64,000 nucleotides of DNA. Source: a bacterium. Lineage in GTDB: Bacteria; Bacillota; Bacilli; Lactobacillales; Streptococcaceae. A model generated the notes under the pieces. The model was not told the origin of the DNA, ran no database searches, and saw nothing but the letters and a program-made list of their open reading frames with translations. Shown here piece after piece: positions 35,279-44,724 of this stretch. How positions within the stretch are numbered: the first letter of the stretch is position 1; each line of letters opens with the position of its first letter. Where the stretch lies: NCBI GenBank assembly GCA_905221205.1, contig CAJNCG010000005.1, positions 79,523-143,522 on the forward strand, read 5' to 3'. Made by a program: the position numbers and the translations under genes.

Positions 35279-35758
35279 GTGGACGCAATCGCAACAATCG
35301 TAGAATTAGTCAGAGAAGTTGTAGAACCTGTCATTCAAGCTCCTTTCGAACTCGTGGATATCGAGTATGGAAAGATTGGCAGTGACATGATTCTCAGCAT
35401 TTTTGTAGATAAACCTGAAGGAATTACCTTGAACGACACGGCAGACTTGACAGAAATTATCAGTCCTGTCCTAGACACCATCAAGCCAGATCCCTTCCCA
35501 GAACAATATTTCCTAGAAATCACCAGTCCAGGCTTGGAACGTCCTTTGAAAACCAAGGATGCCGTTGCTGGAGCGGTTGGGAAATACATCCATGTCGGGC
35601 TCTACCAAGCCATCGATAAGCAAAAGGTCTTTGAAGGAACCTTGGTAGCCTTTGAAGAGGACGAGTTGACTATGGAGTATATGGACAAGACACGTAAGAA
35701 AACTGTCCAAATTCCATACAGTTTAGTATCAAAAGCACGTTTAGCAGTTAAATTATAG
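35279..35758 (+). CDS. rimP: Ribosome maturation factor RimP
   Basis: Needed for 30S assembly. From GTG 35279 the product is 159 residues, matching the family ([18 protein letters not shown]... [13 protein letters not shown]-terminal Sm-like domain [22 protein letters not shown]). The start is odd: AGGAGG (35274-35279) abuts the GTG, while an ATC at 35288 lies 8 bases after it. Longer in-frame ATGs upstream lack a ribosome site. First gene of rimP-nusA-rnpM-ylxQ-infB. Confidence 0.92.
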   Translation: MDAIATIVELVREVVEPVIQAPFELVDIEYGKIGSDMILSIFVDKPEGITLNDTADLTEIISPVLDTIKPDPFPEQYFLEITSPGLERPLKTKDAVAGAVGKYIHVGLYQAIDKQKVFEGTLVAFEEDELTMEYMDKTRKKTVQIPYSLVSKARLAVKL

Positions 35759-35801
35759 AAAAAGAAAGGATAGCTTTTGAGGATTCAAAAGTGAAGAAAA
35801 C

Positions 35802-36938
35802 ATGAGTAAAGAAATGCTAGAGGCCTTCCGCATTTTGGAAGAAGACAAGGGAATCAAAAAAGAAGATATCATCGACGCAGTAGTAGAGTCGCTTCGTTCC
35901 GCTTATCGCAGACGCTATGGTCAATCAGACAGCGTAGCTATTGACTTCAACGAAAAAACAGGTGACTTTACAGTTTATACTGTCCGTGAAGTTGTTGATG
36001 AAGTATTTGATAGCCGTTTGGAAATCAGCTTGAAAGATGCTCTTGCCATTAATTCAGCCTATGAGCTTGGTGACAAAATCAAGTTCGAAGAAGCACCAGC
36101 TGAGTTTGGTCGTGTGGCAGCCCAATCTGCTAAACAAACCATCATGGAAAAAATGCGCAAGCAAACACGTGCTATCACCTATAATACTTACAAAGAACAT
36201 GAACAAGAAATCATGTCTGGTACTGTAGAACGTTTCGACAATCGCTTTATCTATGTCAATCTTGGCAGCATCGAAGCTCAATTGTCAAAACAAGATCAAA
36301 TTCCTGGTGAAGTTTTTGCTTCTCATGATCGTATCGAAGTCTACGTTTACAAGGTTGAAGACAACCCTCGCGGTGTGAACGTCTTTGTTAGCCGTAGCCA
36401 CCCAGAAATGATCAAACGCCTGATGGAGCAAGAGATTCCAGAAGTTTATGATGGAACTGTTGAAATCATGAGCGTAGCTCGTGAAGCTGGTGACCGTACC
36501 AAAGTTGCCGTTCGCAGTCATAATCCAAACGTGGACGCTATCGGTACAATCGTTGGGCGTGGCGGTGCTAATATCAAGAAGATTACTAGCAAATTCCACC
36601 CAGCTCGCTACGATGCCAAGAGCGACCGTATGGTGCCAATCGAAGAAAATATCGACGTTATCGAGTGGGTAGCAGATCCAGCTGAATTTATCTACAATGC
36701 CATCGCTCCTGCTGAAGTTGACCAAGTTATCTTTGACGAAAACGACAGCAAACGTGCCTTGGTGGTTGTACCAGATAACAAGCTTTCTCTTGCAATCGGT
36801 CGTCGTGGACAAAACGTTCGCTTGGCAGCTCACTTGACTGGTTACCGTATCGATATCAAGTCTGCTAGCGAATTTGAAGCCATGGAAGAAGATGCTTCAG
36901 TAGATTTGGAAGCAGAAAACGATACTGTAGAAGAATAA
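35802..36938 (+). CDS. nusA: Transcription termination/antitermination factor NusA
   Basis: Binds RNA polymerase and controls pausing, termination and rRNA antitermination. 378 residues: N-terminal RNAP-binding domain (to about 125), S1 domain (about 130-200), KH1 and KH2 (about 225-345 with GRGGANIKKI and GRRGQNVRLAAHLTGYRIDI) and a short acidic tail; the C-terminal repeats of proteobacterial NusA are absent, as is normal in Firmicutes. Confidence 0.98.
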   Translation: MSKEMLEAFRILEEDKGIKKEDIIDAVVESLRSAYRRRYGQSDSVAIDFNEKTGDFTVYTVREVVDEVFDSRLEISLKDALAINSAYELGDKIKFEEAPAEFGRVAAQSAKQTIMEKMRKQTRAITYNTYKEHEQEIMSGTVERFDNRFIYVNLGSIEAQLSKQDQIPGEVFASHDRIEVYVYKVEDNPRGVNVFVSRSHPEMIKRLMEQEIPEVYDGTVEIMSVAREAGDRTKVAVRSHNPNVDAIGTIVGRGGANIKKITSKFHPARYDAKSDRMVPIEENIDVIEWVADPAEFIYNAIAPAEVDQVIFDENDSKRALVVVPDNKLSLAIGRRGQNVRLAAHLTGYRIDIKSASEFEAMEEDASVDLEAENDTVEE

Positions 36939-36959
36939 AAGCTGCTAGAGGAGGGAAAG

Positions 36960-37253
36960 ATGAAAACGAGAAAAATCCCTTTGCGCAAGTCTGTTGTCTC
37001 TAATGAAGTGATTGATAAGCGTGATTTGCTCCGCATTGTCAAGAACAAGGAAGGACAAGTCTTTATCGATCCGACAGGCAAGGCCAATGGCCGCGGCGCT
37101 TATATCAAGCTAGACAATGCAGAAGCCCTAGAGGCGAAAAAGAAGAAGGTCTTTAACCGCAGCTTTAATATGGAAGTTGAAGAAAGCTTTTATGACGAGT
37201 TGATCGCTTATGTGGATCACAAAGTAAAAAGAAGAGAGTTAGGACTTGAATAA
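36960..37253 (+). CDS. ylxR: YlxR/RnpM RNA-binding protein
   Basis: 97 residues with the family motif PLRKSVVSNEV...LLRIVKNKEG and GRGAYIKLD. YlxR proteins bind RNA and, in Bacillus, modulate RNase P (name RnpM). The first motif lacks the usual Cys (most relatives read R-x-C-x-x-C/T). It overlaps the next gene by 8 bases in the nusA operon. Confidence 0.93.
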   Translation: MKTRKIPLRKSVVSNEVIDKRDLLRIVKNKEGQVFIDPTGKANGRGAYIKLDNAEALEAKKKKVFNRSFNMEVEESFYDELIAYVDHKVKRRELGLE

Positions 37254-37545
37254 GCAAAATATAAGCAATCTCTTGGGACTCGCTCAGCGAGCAGGGCGTA
37301 TCATATCGGGTGAAGAATTGGTGGTCAAGGCCATTCAAGACAGCAAGGCCAAGTTGGTCTTTCTAGCCCATGATGCTGGACCTAATCTGACCAAGAAGAT
37401 TCAAGATAAAAGTCATTATTATCAAGTAGAAATTGTAACCGTGTTTTCAACACTGGAATTAAGCATAGCAGTTGGGAAATCAAGAAAGGTTTTGGCTGTA
37501 ACAGATGCTGGATTTACAAAGAAAATGAGGTCTCTTATGGAATAG
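37246..37545 (+). CDS. ylxQ: L7Ae-family RNA-binding protein YlxQ
   Basis: 99 residues from a TTG start inside the end of ylxR (AGAGAGTTAGGAC provides the ribosome site). It has the L7Ae/L30e fold with [16 protein letters not shown] and [16 protein letters not shown], and probably binds kink-turn RNA. Always between ylxR and infB in this operon type. Confidence 0.93.
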   Translation: MNKQNISNLLGLAQRAGRIISGEELVVKAIQDSKAKLVFLAHDAGPNLTKKIQDKSHYYQVEIVTVFSTLELSIAVGKSRKVLAVTDAGFTKKMRSLME

Positions 37546-37561
37546 AAGAGGAGGACATGAT

Positions 37562-40363
37562 TTGTCTAAGAAAAGATTGTACGAAATCGCAAAAGAACTT
37601 GGAAAAGAAAGTAAAGAAGTTGTAGCGCGTGCAAAAGAGTTGGGCTTGGATGTGAAAAGCCACTCATCAAGTGTGGAAGAAGCTGTCGCTGCAAAAATCG
37701 CTGCTAGCTTTAAGCCTGCAGCTACTCCGAAAGCAGAAGCAAAACCTGCAACACCAAAATCAGGTGCAGAAAAGAAAGCCGAAAAATCTGAGCCAGCTAA
37801 ACCAGCTGTAGCCAAGGAAGAGGCAAAAGCAGCTGAGCCAGTTGCTCCTAATACAGAAAAAGCAGCAGCTAAACCGCAAAGCCGTAATTTTAAGGCTGAG
37901 CGTGAAGCCCGTGCTAAAGAGCAGGCAGAGCGACGCAAGCAAAATAAGGGCAATAACCGTGACCAACAACAAAACGGAAACCGTCAGAAAAACGACGGTC
38001 GTAATGGTGGAAAACAAGGTCAAGGCAACCGCGACAATCGTCGCTTTAATGATCAAGCTAAGAAACAGCAAGGTCAGCAAAATCGTGGAAACGATCGCCG
38101 TCAACAAGAGGACAAACGTCCAAATCAAGCGGCTCCACGCATTGACTTTAAAGCCCGTGCAGCAGCATTGAAAGCAGAGCAAAACGCAGAGTACGCTCGT
38201 TCAAGCGAGGAACGTTTCAAGCAGACTCAGGCTGCCAAAGAAGCTTTGGCCCAAGCTAACAAACGCAAGGAACCAGAGGAAATCTTTGAAGAAGCAGCTA
38301 AGTTAGCTGAACAAGCGCAACAAGCGCAGCAAGTTCAAGCAGTGGTTGAAGTCGTCCCTGAGAAAAAAGAACCTGCAGTGGATACACGTCGTAAGAAGCA
38401 AGCCCGACCAGACAAAGAACGCGACGATTACGATCGCGAAGAAGATGGTCCTAGAAAACAACAAAAGAATCGAAGTAGTCAAAATCAAGTGAGAAATCAA
38501 AAGAATAGTAACTGGAATAACAACAAAAAGAACAAAAAAGGCAATAACAAGAATAACCGTAATCAGGCTCCAAAACCTGTTACAGAGCGTAAATTCCATG
38601 AATTGCCAACAGAATTTGAATATACAGATGGTATGACCGTTGCGGAAATCGCAAAACGTATCAAACGTGAACCAGCTGAAATCGTTAAGAAACTTTTCAT
38701 GATGGGTGTCATGGCCACACAAAACCAATCCTTGGATGGGGAAACAATTGAACTCCTCATGGTGGATTATGGTATCGAAGCTAAGCAAAAGGTTGAAGTG
38801 GATAATGCCGACATCGAACGTTTCTTTGTCGAAGATGGTTATCTTAATGAAGATGAATTGGTTGAGCGTCCACCAGTTGTGACGATCATGGGACACGTTG
38901 ACCACGGTAAAACAACCCTCTTGGATACCCTTCGTAACTCTCGCGTTGCGACAGGTGAAGCAGGTGGTATCACTCAGCATATCGGTGCCTACCAAATCGT
39001 TGAAAATGGCAAGAAGATTACCTTCCTCGATACACCAGGACACGCGGCCTTTACATCGATGCGTGCGCGTGGTGCGTCTGTTACCGATATTACCATCTTG
39101 GTCGTAGCGGCAGATGACGGGGTTATGCCACAGACTATCGAAGCCATCAACCACTCAAAAGCGGCCAACGTTCCAATTATCGTAGCTATCAACAAGATTG
39201 ATAAACCAGGTGCCAACCCAGAACGCGTTATCGGTGAATTGGCAGAGCATGGAGTTATGTCAACAGCTTGGGGCGGAGATTCTGAATTTGTTGAAATCTC
39301 AGCTAAATTCAACCAGAATATTGAAGAATTGTTGGAAACAGTCCTTCTTGTGGCTGAAATCCAAGAACTCAAGGCAGACCCAACAGTTCGTGCGATTGGT
39401 ACAGTTATCGAAGCTCGCTTGGATAAAGGAAAAGGTGCGGTCGCAACCCTTCTTGTGCAACAAGGTACCTTGAATGTTCAAGACCCAATCGTTGTCGGAA
39501 ATACCTTCGGTCGTGTCCGTGCTATGACTAATGATCTTGGTCGTCGTGTCAAGGTGGCTGGACCATCAACACCAGTCTCTATCACAGGTTTGAACGAAGC
39601 GCCAATGGCGGGTGACCACTTTGCCGTTTACGAAGATGAAAAATCTGCGCGTGCAGCCGGTGAAGAGCGTGCGAAACGTGCCCTCATGAAACAACGTCAA
39701 GCTACTCAACGTGTCAGTCTTGAGAACCTCTTTGATACGCTTAAAGCTGGTGAACTCAAATCAGTTAACGTTATCATCAAGGCCGACGTACAAGGTTCTG
39801 TTGAAGCCCTTTCTGCCTCACTTCAAAAGATCGATGTGGAAGGTGTCAAAGTTACCATCGTCCACTCAGCAGTCGGTGCTATCAACGAATCTGACGTGAC
39901 TCTTGCGGAAGCTTCAAATGCCTTCATCGTTGGTTTCAACGTACGCCCTACACCACAAGCTCGTCAACAAGCTGAAGCTGACGATGTAGAAATCCGTCTC
40001 CACAGCATTATCTACAAGGTTATCGAAGAGATGGAAGAAGCCATGAAAGGGATGCTTGATCCAGAATTCGAAGAAAAAGTTATTGGTGAAGCAGTTATCC
40101 GTGAAACCTTCAAGGTATCTAAAGTCGGAACTATCGGTGGATTCATGGTTATCAACGGTAAGGTTACCCGTGACTCTAAAGTCCGTGTTATCCGCGACGG
40201 TGTCGTTATCTATGATGGTGAACTCGCAAGCTTGAAACACTACAAGGACGACGTCAAAGAAGTTACAAACGGTCGTGAAGGTGGATTGATGATTGATGGC
40301 TACAATGATATCAAGACTGATGATGTGATTGAGGCTTATGTCATGGAAGAAATCAAACGATAA
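37562..40363 (+). CDS. infB: Translation initiation factor IF-2
   Basis: GTPase that places initiator tRNA on the 30S subunit and promotes subunit joining. 933 residues from TTG 37562 (GAGGAGG upstream; the ATG at 37557 is out of frame). The N-terminal IF2N domain is followed by a long Lys/Ala/Asn/Gln-rich disordered region (about 60-340), a second IF2N domain, the G domain with GHVDHGKTT near 443, DTPGH and NKID, and the C-terminal domains. Sixteen bases after ylxQ. Confidence 0.98.
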   Translation: MSKKRLYEIAKELGKESKEVVARAKELGLDVKSHSSSVEEAVAAKIAASFKPAATPKAEAKPATPKSGAEKKAEKSEPAKPAVAKEEAKAAEPVAPNTEKAAAKPQSRNFKAEREARAKEQAERRKQNKGNNRDQQQNGNRQKNDGRNGGKQGQGNRDNRRFNDQAKKQQGQQNRGNDRRQQEDKRPNQAAPRIDFKARAAALKAEQNAEYARSSEERFKQTQAAKEALAQANKRKEPEEIFEEAAKLAEQAQQAQQVQAVVEVVPEKKEPAVDTRRKKQARPDKERDDYDREEDGPRKQQKNRSSQNQVRNQKNSNWNNNKKNKKGNNKNNRNQAPKPVTERKFHELPTEFEYTDGMTVAEIAKRIKREPAEIVKKLFMMGVMATQNQSLDGETIELLMVDYGIEAKQKVEVDNADIERFFVEDGYLNEDELVERPPVVTIMGHVDHGKTTLLDTLRNSRVATGEAGGITQHIGAYQIVENGKKITFLDTPGHAAFTSMRARGASVTDITILVVAADDGVMPQTIEAINHSKAANVPIIVAINKIDKPGANPERVIGELAEHGVMSTAWGGDSEFVEISAKFNQNIEELLETVLLVAEIQELKADPTVRAIGTVIEARLDKGKGAVATLLVQQGTLNVQDPIVVGNTFGRVRAMTNDLGRRVKVAGPSTPVSITGLNEAPMAGDHFAVYEDEKSARAAGEERAKRALMKQRQATQRVSLENLFDTLKAGELKSVNVIIKADVQGSVEALSASLQKIDVEGVKVTIVHSAVGAINESDVTLAEASNAFIVGFNVRPTPQARQQAEADDVEIRLHSIIYKVIEEMEEAMKGMLDPEFEEKVIGEAVIRETFKVSKVGTIGGFMVINGKVTRDSKVRVIRDGVVIYDGELASLKHYKDDVKEVTNGREGGLMIDGYNDIKTDDVIEAYVMEEIKR

Positions 40364-40479
40364 TAGAGAAACGATAGCCGATTTGACTCGTCGTCAACAG
40401 CGCCTTGATGAACCCTCAGTTCTATCTAAGGCTTGTTTCCTAGATTCAAATGGCTCTAGTTCCTCTATCTAATAAAAAT

Positions 40480-40505
40480 AGCTAGGTCTGCTGGCCTAGC
40501 TTTTG
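40480..40505 (+). terminator. Hairpin between infB and rbfA
   Basis: AGCTAGG / CCTAGCT (40480-40486, 40495-40501) with a short TTTT; probably a partial terminator that tunes rbfA. Confidence 0.6.
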
Positions 40506-40529
40506 GTTCAAAGTAGAGAAAGGAATATC

Positions 40530-40880
40530 ATGGCAAATCATTTCCGTACGGATCGTGTGGGCATGGAAATCAAGCGTGAAGTCAATGAGATTTTGCAAAA
40601 GAAGGTCCGTGATCCGCGTGTTCAAGGTGTGACCATCACAGATGTTCAGATGTTGGGTGACTTGTCTGTTGCCAAGGTTTACTACACCATTTTGAGTAAC
40701 CTTGCTTCAGATAACCAGAAAGCTCAAATCGGGCTTGAAAAAGCAACTGGTACCATCAAACGTGAACTTGGTCGCAATTTGAAATTGTACAAAATCCCAG
40801 ATTTGACTTTCGTCAAAGATGAATCCATCGAATATGGAAACAAGATTGACGAGATGCTACGCAATCTGGATAAGAACTAA
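40530..40880 (+). CDS. rbfA: 30S ribosome-binding factor A
   Basis: Helps late 30S maturation and cold growth. Start at ATG 40530 (AGAAAGGAATATC upstream) gives 116 residues with the KH-type fold: [46 protein letters not shown]. It follows infB after 166 bases that contain a hairpin, so it is likely expressed by read-through or from its own weak promoter. Confidence 0.96.
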   Translation: MANHFRTDRVGMEIKREVNEILQKKVRDPRVQGVTITDVQMLGDLSVAKVYYTILSNLASDNQKAQIGLEKATGTIKRELGRNLKLYKIPDLTFVKDESIEYGNKIDEMLRNLDKN

Positions 40881-40881
40881 G

Positions 40882-40904
40882 AAGGAGGGGAAACCCTCTT
40901 TTTT
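40882..40904 (+). terminator. Terminator of rbfA
   Basis: GAGGG / CCCTC stem with GAAA loop and TTTTTT. Confidence 0.88.
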
Positions 40905-41093
40905 GTTGGGGAAAAGGCAATAAAACATGCTGGGGAATCTTTCCAGAGTTAAACATTATTAAAAAGCTTTATAAAATTTAGCTTGTATGATACTATAGGA
41001 ATTGGGAAAGTGAAATAAAGCGATTTTTCAACAATAGCCAGCAAGACTGGTATCGTCAATATTTTAAAGTGTAGTTAAACGAGGGAAGAAAAT

Positions 41094-41276
41094 ATGGGAC
41101 CTATCAAAGCTTTTGCTAAAATTTATGGTAATTACTTTTTGACCGTGCAAGGTATAAAAGTAATGAAAACGATAAAGAAAGATGACAATGTTATTGTCGG
41201 TCTGGGGAAACTTTTTATTGCAGATAAGCTAATGGATACGGCTCGTTGGCTCATCAAGCCAGAGGAGAGAAAATGA
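41094..41276 (+). CDS. Small basic protein of unknown function
   Basis: 60 residues from ATG 41094 after GAGGGAAGAA. It is Lys-rich, with a weakly amphipathic middle (VGLGKLFIADKLMDTARWLIKPEERK) and no clear membrane span. Its stop overlaps the ATG of the next, strongly hydrophobic, gene. An extended -10 (TGATACTAT, 40988-40996) lies about 100 bases upstream. I do not recognise it; the coupling suggests the two products work together. Confidence 0.6.
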   Translation: MGPIKAFAKIYGNYFLTVQGIKVMKTIKKDDNVIVGLGKLFIADKLMDTARWLIKPEERK

Positions 41277-41452
41277 AATTTTTCTTGGGTCTTCTTGCTA
41301 TTATTTTTATCAAACCGATTATTGGAATTGTGAAATTCCTGTGGATGATCATCTCTTTTGCAGTCCAATTGCTATTTTACAAGCTATTATTTAAGCTATT
41401 GGATTGGCTCTTTAAACTTTTTTTGTCCGTAATTCAAATCTCAGAGAACTAG
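41273..41452 (+). CDS. Small hydrophobic membrane protein of unknown function
   Basis: 59 residues from ATG 41273, overlapping the previous stop (ATGA). Nearly the whole chain is hydrophobic with spaced Lys residues (FFLGLLAIIFIKPIIGIVKFLW, then YKLLFKLLDWLFKLF), so it has one or two membrane spans and an amphipathic helix. The composition also resembles small membrane toxins, but no antitoxin features are seen. Function unknown. Confidence 0.6.
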   Translation: MKFFLGLLAIIFIKPIIGIVKFLWMIISFAVQLLFYKLLFKLLDWLFKLFLSVIQISEN

Positions 41453-41518
41453 CAAGTCTTGTACTGCTAGTTTTTTAATCTCTTTCCATATGGTATAATA
41501 TAAGCAGTAAAATCATTT

Positions 41519-41623
41519 TATACTCTTCGAAAATCTCTTCAAACCACGTCAGCTTCACCTTGCCGTACTTAAGTACAGCCTGCGGCTAGCTTCCTAGTTT
41601 GCTCTTTGATTTTCATTGAGTAT
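41519..41623 (+). repeat. BOX element, A-C type
   Basis: Begins TATACTCTTCGAAAATCTCT (boxA) and ends with the boxC part GCTAGCTTCCTAGTTTGCTC...CATTGAGTAT; boxB is missing. It lies just upstream of the DUF1858 gene, so its transcript could affect expression. Confidence 0.92.
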
Positions 41624-41646
41624 TAGAACATACAATGGAGGTCGTC

Positions 41647-41880
41647 ATGGACAATATCATCGATGTGTCAATTCCCGTTGCAGAAGTGGTGGACAAGCAT
41701 CCAGAAGTCTTGGAAATCCTAGTGGAACTCGGTTTTAAACCCCTTGCTAATCCCTTGATGCGCAATACAGTCGGTCGCAAAGTATCGCTTAAGCAGGGTT
41801 CTAAACTCGAAGGAACTCCTATGGATAAGATTGTCCGCACGCTAGAAGCGAACGGATATGAAGTGATTGGATTAGACTAA
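41647..41880 (+). CDS. DUF1858 domain protein
   Basis: 77 residues from ATG 41647, with GGAGG 5 bases upstream; an ATG at 41635 precedes the ribosome site. It contains the DUF1858 motif (VAEVVDKHPEVLEILVELGFKPLANPLMRNTVGRKVSLKQ), a small helical domain related to the N-terminal domain of hybrid-cluster and ScdA-like proteins. Its stop shares a base with the start of the DUF438 gene, so the two are translationally coupled and probably act together in redox or NO/metal handling. Confidence 0.88.
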   Translation: MDNIIDVSIPVAEVVDKHPEVLEILVELGFKPLANPLMRNTVGRKVSLKQGSKLEGTPMDKIVRTLEANGYEVIGLD

Positions 41881-43214
41881 TGGCAGATGAACGGATTCAT
41901 ATCCTACGGGATATTTTGTTAGAATTGCATAATGGCGCCTCTCCTGAGTCGGTTCAGGAACGCTTTGATGCGACCTTTACAGGCGTATCGGCCATCGAGA
42001 TTTCCCTTATGGAGCACGAGCTGATGAATTCAGACTCAGGTGTCACCTTTGAAGATGTCATGGAGCTATGCGATGTCCATGCCAATCTTTTTAAAAATGC
42101 TGTTAAGGGTGTCGAAGTGGAGGATACCGAACACCCTGGCCACCCAGTTCGGGTCTTCAAGGATGAAAATCTGGCTCTCCGCGCTGCCTTGATTCGCATT
42201 CGGAGATTGTTAGATACCTATGAGTCTATGGAAGACGAGGAAATGCTTGCGGAGATGCGCAAGGGTTTGGTTCGTCAAATGGGGCTTTTGGGGCAATTTG
42301 ACATCCACTACCAGCGCAAGGAAGAGCTCTTTTTCCCCATCATGGAGCGTTATGGTCACGATTCACCTCCTAAGGTCATGTGGGGAGTAGATGACCAGAT
42401 TAGGGAACTCTTTCAAACAGCTTTAGCGACAGCCAAGTCACTACCTGAAGTGCCGATTTCTACTGTAAAAGAAGATTTTGAAGCCTTTGCGACAGAGTTT
42501 GAAAGTATGATTTTCAAGGAAGAGTCCATCCTTCTCATGATTCTCCTTGAGTCCTTCACTCAGGACGACTGGATTCAGATTGCTGGGGAGAGTGATGCCT
42601 ACGGCTATGCTATCATCCGCCCGTCTGAGAAATGGGTGCCAGAAAGACAGAGTTTTGTTGAGGAAAAGAGTACAGAGGAGCCTATTCAGTTAGAAACGGC
42701 AGAGGGGCAAGTTCAACAAGTTATCGATACGCCAGAAGGCCAGTTCACCATTACCTTTACCCCTAAGGAAAAGGAAGCAGTGTTGGACCGTCATAGTCCA
42801 CAGGCTTTTGGCAATGGCTATCTCTCAGTCGAGCAGGCCAATCTCATCCTCAATCACCTCCCTATGGAGATCACCTTTGTCAATAAAGACGACATTTTCC
42901 AGTATTACAATGACAATGCGCCAGCTGATGAGATGATTTTCAAACGGACACCGTCCCAAGTCGGGCGCAATGTAGAACTTTGCCATCCACCTAAGTACTT
43001 GGACAAGGTCAAGACTATCATGAAGGGACTTCGTGAGGGAGTTAAGGACAAGTATGAAATGTGGTTCAAGTCTGAGTCGCGAGGTAAGTTTGTCCACATC
43101 ACCTATGCTGCAGTACACGATGAGAACGGAGAATTTCAGGGAGTGCTGGAGTATGTTCAGGATATCCAGCCCTACCGAGAGATTGACACGGACTATTTCC
43201 GTGGATTAGAATAA
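41880..43214 (+). CDS. DUF438-hemerythrin-PAS protein
   Basis: 444 residues. DUF438 lies at residues about 10-85, a hemerythrin HHE-type domain at about 90-225 (carboxylate and His ligands in QFDIHYQRKEELFFPIMERYGH and FKEESILLMILL), and a PAS domain at about 310-440 (MEITFVNKDDIFQYYND...FKRTPSQVGRNVELCHPP). The layout suggests a cytosolic di-iron sensor or repair protein, with PAS for haem/flavin or protein contact. It pairs with DUF1858 upstream. Substrate and signal unknown. Confidence 0.88.
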   Translation: MADERIHILRDILLELHNGASPESVQERFDATFTGVSAIEISLMEHELMNSDSGVTFEDVMELCDVHANLFKNAVKGVEVEDTEHPGHPVRVFKDENLALRAALIRIRRLLDTYESMEDEEMLAEMRKGLVRQMGLLGQFDIHYQRKEELFFPIMERYGHDSPPKVMWGVDDQIRELFQTALATAKSLPEVPISTVKEDFEAFATEFESMIFKEESILLMILLESFTQDDWIQIAGESDAYGYAIIRPSEKWVPERQSFVEEKSTEEPIQLETAEGQVQQVIDTPEGQFTITFTPKEKEAVLDRHSPQAFGNGYLSVEQANLILNHLPMEITFVNKDDIFQYYNDNAPADEMIFKRTPSQVGRNVELCHPPKYLDKVKTIMKGLREGVKDKYEMWFKSESRGKFVHITYAAVHDENGEFQGVLEYVQDIQPYREIDTDYFRGLE

Positions 43215-43223
43215 GGAGAAAAA

Positions 43224-43478
43224 ATGAGTTACGAACAAGAATTTATGAAGGAATTTGAAGCTTGGGTCAATACCCAGATTATGATCAACGACATGGCACA
43301 TAAGGAAAGTCAAAAGGTCTATGAAGAAGACCAAGACGAGCGTGCCAAAGATGCCATGATTCGTTACGAAAGCCGCTTGGATGCTTATCAGTTCTTGCTT
43401 GGTAAGTTTGAAAATTTCAAAGCAGGCAAGGGATTTCATGATTTACCAGAAGGCTTGTTTGGTGAGCGAAATTATTAA
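43224..43478 (+). CDS. DUF1912 family protein
   Basis: 84 residues beginning MSYEQEFMKEFEAWVNTQI, acidic, all-helical and soluble. I recognise the streptococcal DUF1912 family. It starts 9 bases after the DUF438 gene with AAGGAG and closes that operon. Function unknown. Confidence 0.85.
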   Translation: MSYEQEFMKEFEAWVNTQIMINDMAHKESQKVYEEDQDERAKDAMIRYESRLDAYQFLLGKFENFKAGKGFHDLPEGLFGERNY

Positions 43479-43488
43479 TTGCTTAGAT

Positions 43489-43521
43489 AAAAAAGTGCAG
43501 TTATAAGAACCGCACTTTTTA
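43489..43521. terminator. Bidirectional terminator
   Basis: AAAAAGTGC / GCACTTTTT (43490-43498, 43512-43520), between convergent genes. Confidence 0.88.
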
Positions 43522-43523
43522 TG

Positions 43524-43829
43524 TTATACGTGGTGTGTATGTTTGGTAATCCATTGTTCCATTTTGATGTTCAACCAGAATGAATAAATTCCAAGTGTGA
43601 TGATACAGAGTAAGAACCATTTAATCCAGTTTCCAAATAACTGGGCACCTGTACCATCAAAGTAGAGGCGACGTCCGTCAATGACGGTATGTTTGATTTT
43701 CCAATTTTGCATGAGACAAACAGCCCATGGAGTTGCTATTCCTAAAGTAAGGACAATAATGATGAATGATAAAATGGAGTAACCAATATAACTCAAGAGT
43801 CCACCATCAAAGTAACTTTCAGTATTCAT
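43524..43829 (-). CDS. DUF898 membrane protein
   Basis: 101 residues with two membrane helices (residues 15-38 and 65-88). The family signature is present: YFDGGLLSYIGYSI, GIATPWAVCLMQNWKIKHTVIDGRRLYFDGTGAQLFGNWIKW. DUF898 (YjgN-like) proteins are of unknown function, though often longer with several repeats; this is a single-unit form. Monocistronic. Confidence 0.85.
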   Translation of the reverse strand: MNTESYFDGGLLSYIGYSILSFIIIVLTLGIATPWAVCLMQNWKIKHTVIDGRRLYFDGTGAQLFGNWIKWFLLCIITLGIYSFWLNIKMEQWITKHTHHV

Positions 43830-44045
43830 AAATTCATCTCCGTCAGCTTTTAGTGTGAATCAGTTTTGCACATTGAGGTATATTTTATCAACTTGTTAAA
43901 CCATTGTCAATTTTTTCTAGGAGTAGGAAAAAACTGATTTTTATTCTAATTATATTTCATTTCTTGATTTTTCGCCGAAATCTTGATAGAATATTTATAT
44001 TAAATCCTTGTCAGAACAGGGGTTTTTTATTGAAAGGATTTTATC

Positions 44046-44441
44046 ATGTCAAAGAAACTCAATCGTAAAAAACAATTACGAAATAGCCTCCGTCGTGCAG
44101 GTGCCTTTTCAAGTACTGTGACTAAGGTTGTAGAAGAGACAAAGAAAGTCGTGAAACGTGCAGAGCAATCAGCGAGCGAAGCTGGTAAGGCTGTTTCTAA
44201 AAAAGTTGAACAAGCAGTAGAAGCTACCAAAGAGCAAGCTCAAAAAGTAGCCAATTCTGTAGAAGATTTTGCAGCTAACCTAGGTGGACTTCCACTTGAC
44301 CGTGCCAAAACTTTCTATGATGAAGGTATCAAGTCTGCTTCAGATTTCAAAAACTGGACTGAAAAAGAACTCCTTGCCTTGAAAGGAATCGGCCCAGCTA
44401 CTATCAAGAAATTGAAAGAAAATGGTATCAAGTTCAAGTAA
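44046..44441 (+). CDS. Lys/Ala-rich protein with C-terminal helix-hairpin-helix domain
   Basis: 131 residues. The first ~80 are highly basic and then Lys/Glu/Ala-rich in heptad-like order (SKKVEQAVEATKEQAQKVANSVEDF), like H1- or LEA-type helices. The last ~50 carry an HhH motif (DFKNWTEKELLALKGIGPATIKKLKENGI) of the kind that binds the DNA backbone. It may be a small nucleoid-associated protein. RBS GAAAGGA. It directly precedes the T-box leader but has no T-box of its own. Confidence 0.75.
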   Translation: MSKKLNRKKQLRNSLRRAGAFSSTVTKVVEETKKVVKRAEQSASEAGKAVSKKVEQAVEATKEQAQKVANSVEDFAANLGGLPLDRAKTFYDEGIKSASDFKNWTEKELLALKGIGPATIKKLKENGIKFK

Positions 44442-44454
44442 TCTTTCTAGAGTC

Positions 44455-44483
44455 TTGCATTTCCGAAAAAATCTTGCTACAAT
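44455..44483 (+). promoter_or_regulatory. Promoter of the T-box operon
   Basis: TTGCAT (44455-44460), 17 bases, TACAAT (44478-44483). Confidence 0.8.
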
Positions 44484-44704
44484 AGAGCCATTAGAGGTGT
44501 TTTGAATCCCACATTTTACAGAAAGTGGCGGCGCTGAGAAGTCCACAAATGTGTCAAAACTAGTTGCTAATGGATGAAAAATTGAAATAAAAGTGTCTTT
44601 TTGCTTTAAAGACGAGAGTTGCGGGCAACTGCCCGAAATTGGGTGGTACCGCGGATAAATACATTCGTCCCTGTCATGTAGATGGCAGGGCTTTTCTTTT
44701 GCGT
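44484..44704 (+). promoter_or_regulatory. T-box leader (probably tRNA-Val responsive) with terminator
   Basis: The canonical T-box sequence TGGGTGGTACCGCG is present at 44640-44653. The antiterminator competes with a terminator CCCTGTC / GGCAGGG (44669-44675, 44684-44690) and T-run. Stem I closes with CCATTAG / CTAATGG, and GTTTTGA / TCAAAAC lies above it. The loop between them on the 3' side reads TAGTTG and offers GTT, a Val codon, as specifier. That agrees with valS downstream; the exact specifier is my reading. Confidence 0.92.
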
Positions 44705-44724
44705 CTTAGTAAAAGGAGGTTGTT

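Noticed and set aside
38303..39154. 283-codon open frame on the minus strand within infB
   Set aside because: Shadow of infB in another frame: no ribosome site, no family pattern (Phe/Ile/Thr-rich mirror of biased codons), and infB is intact.
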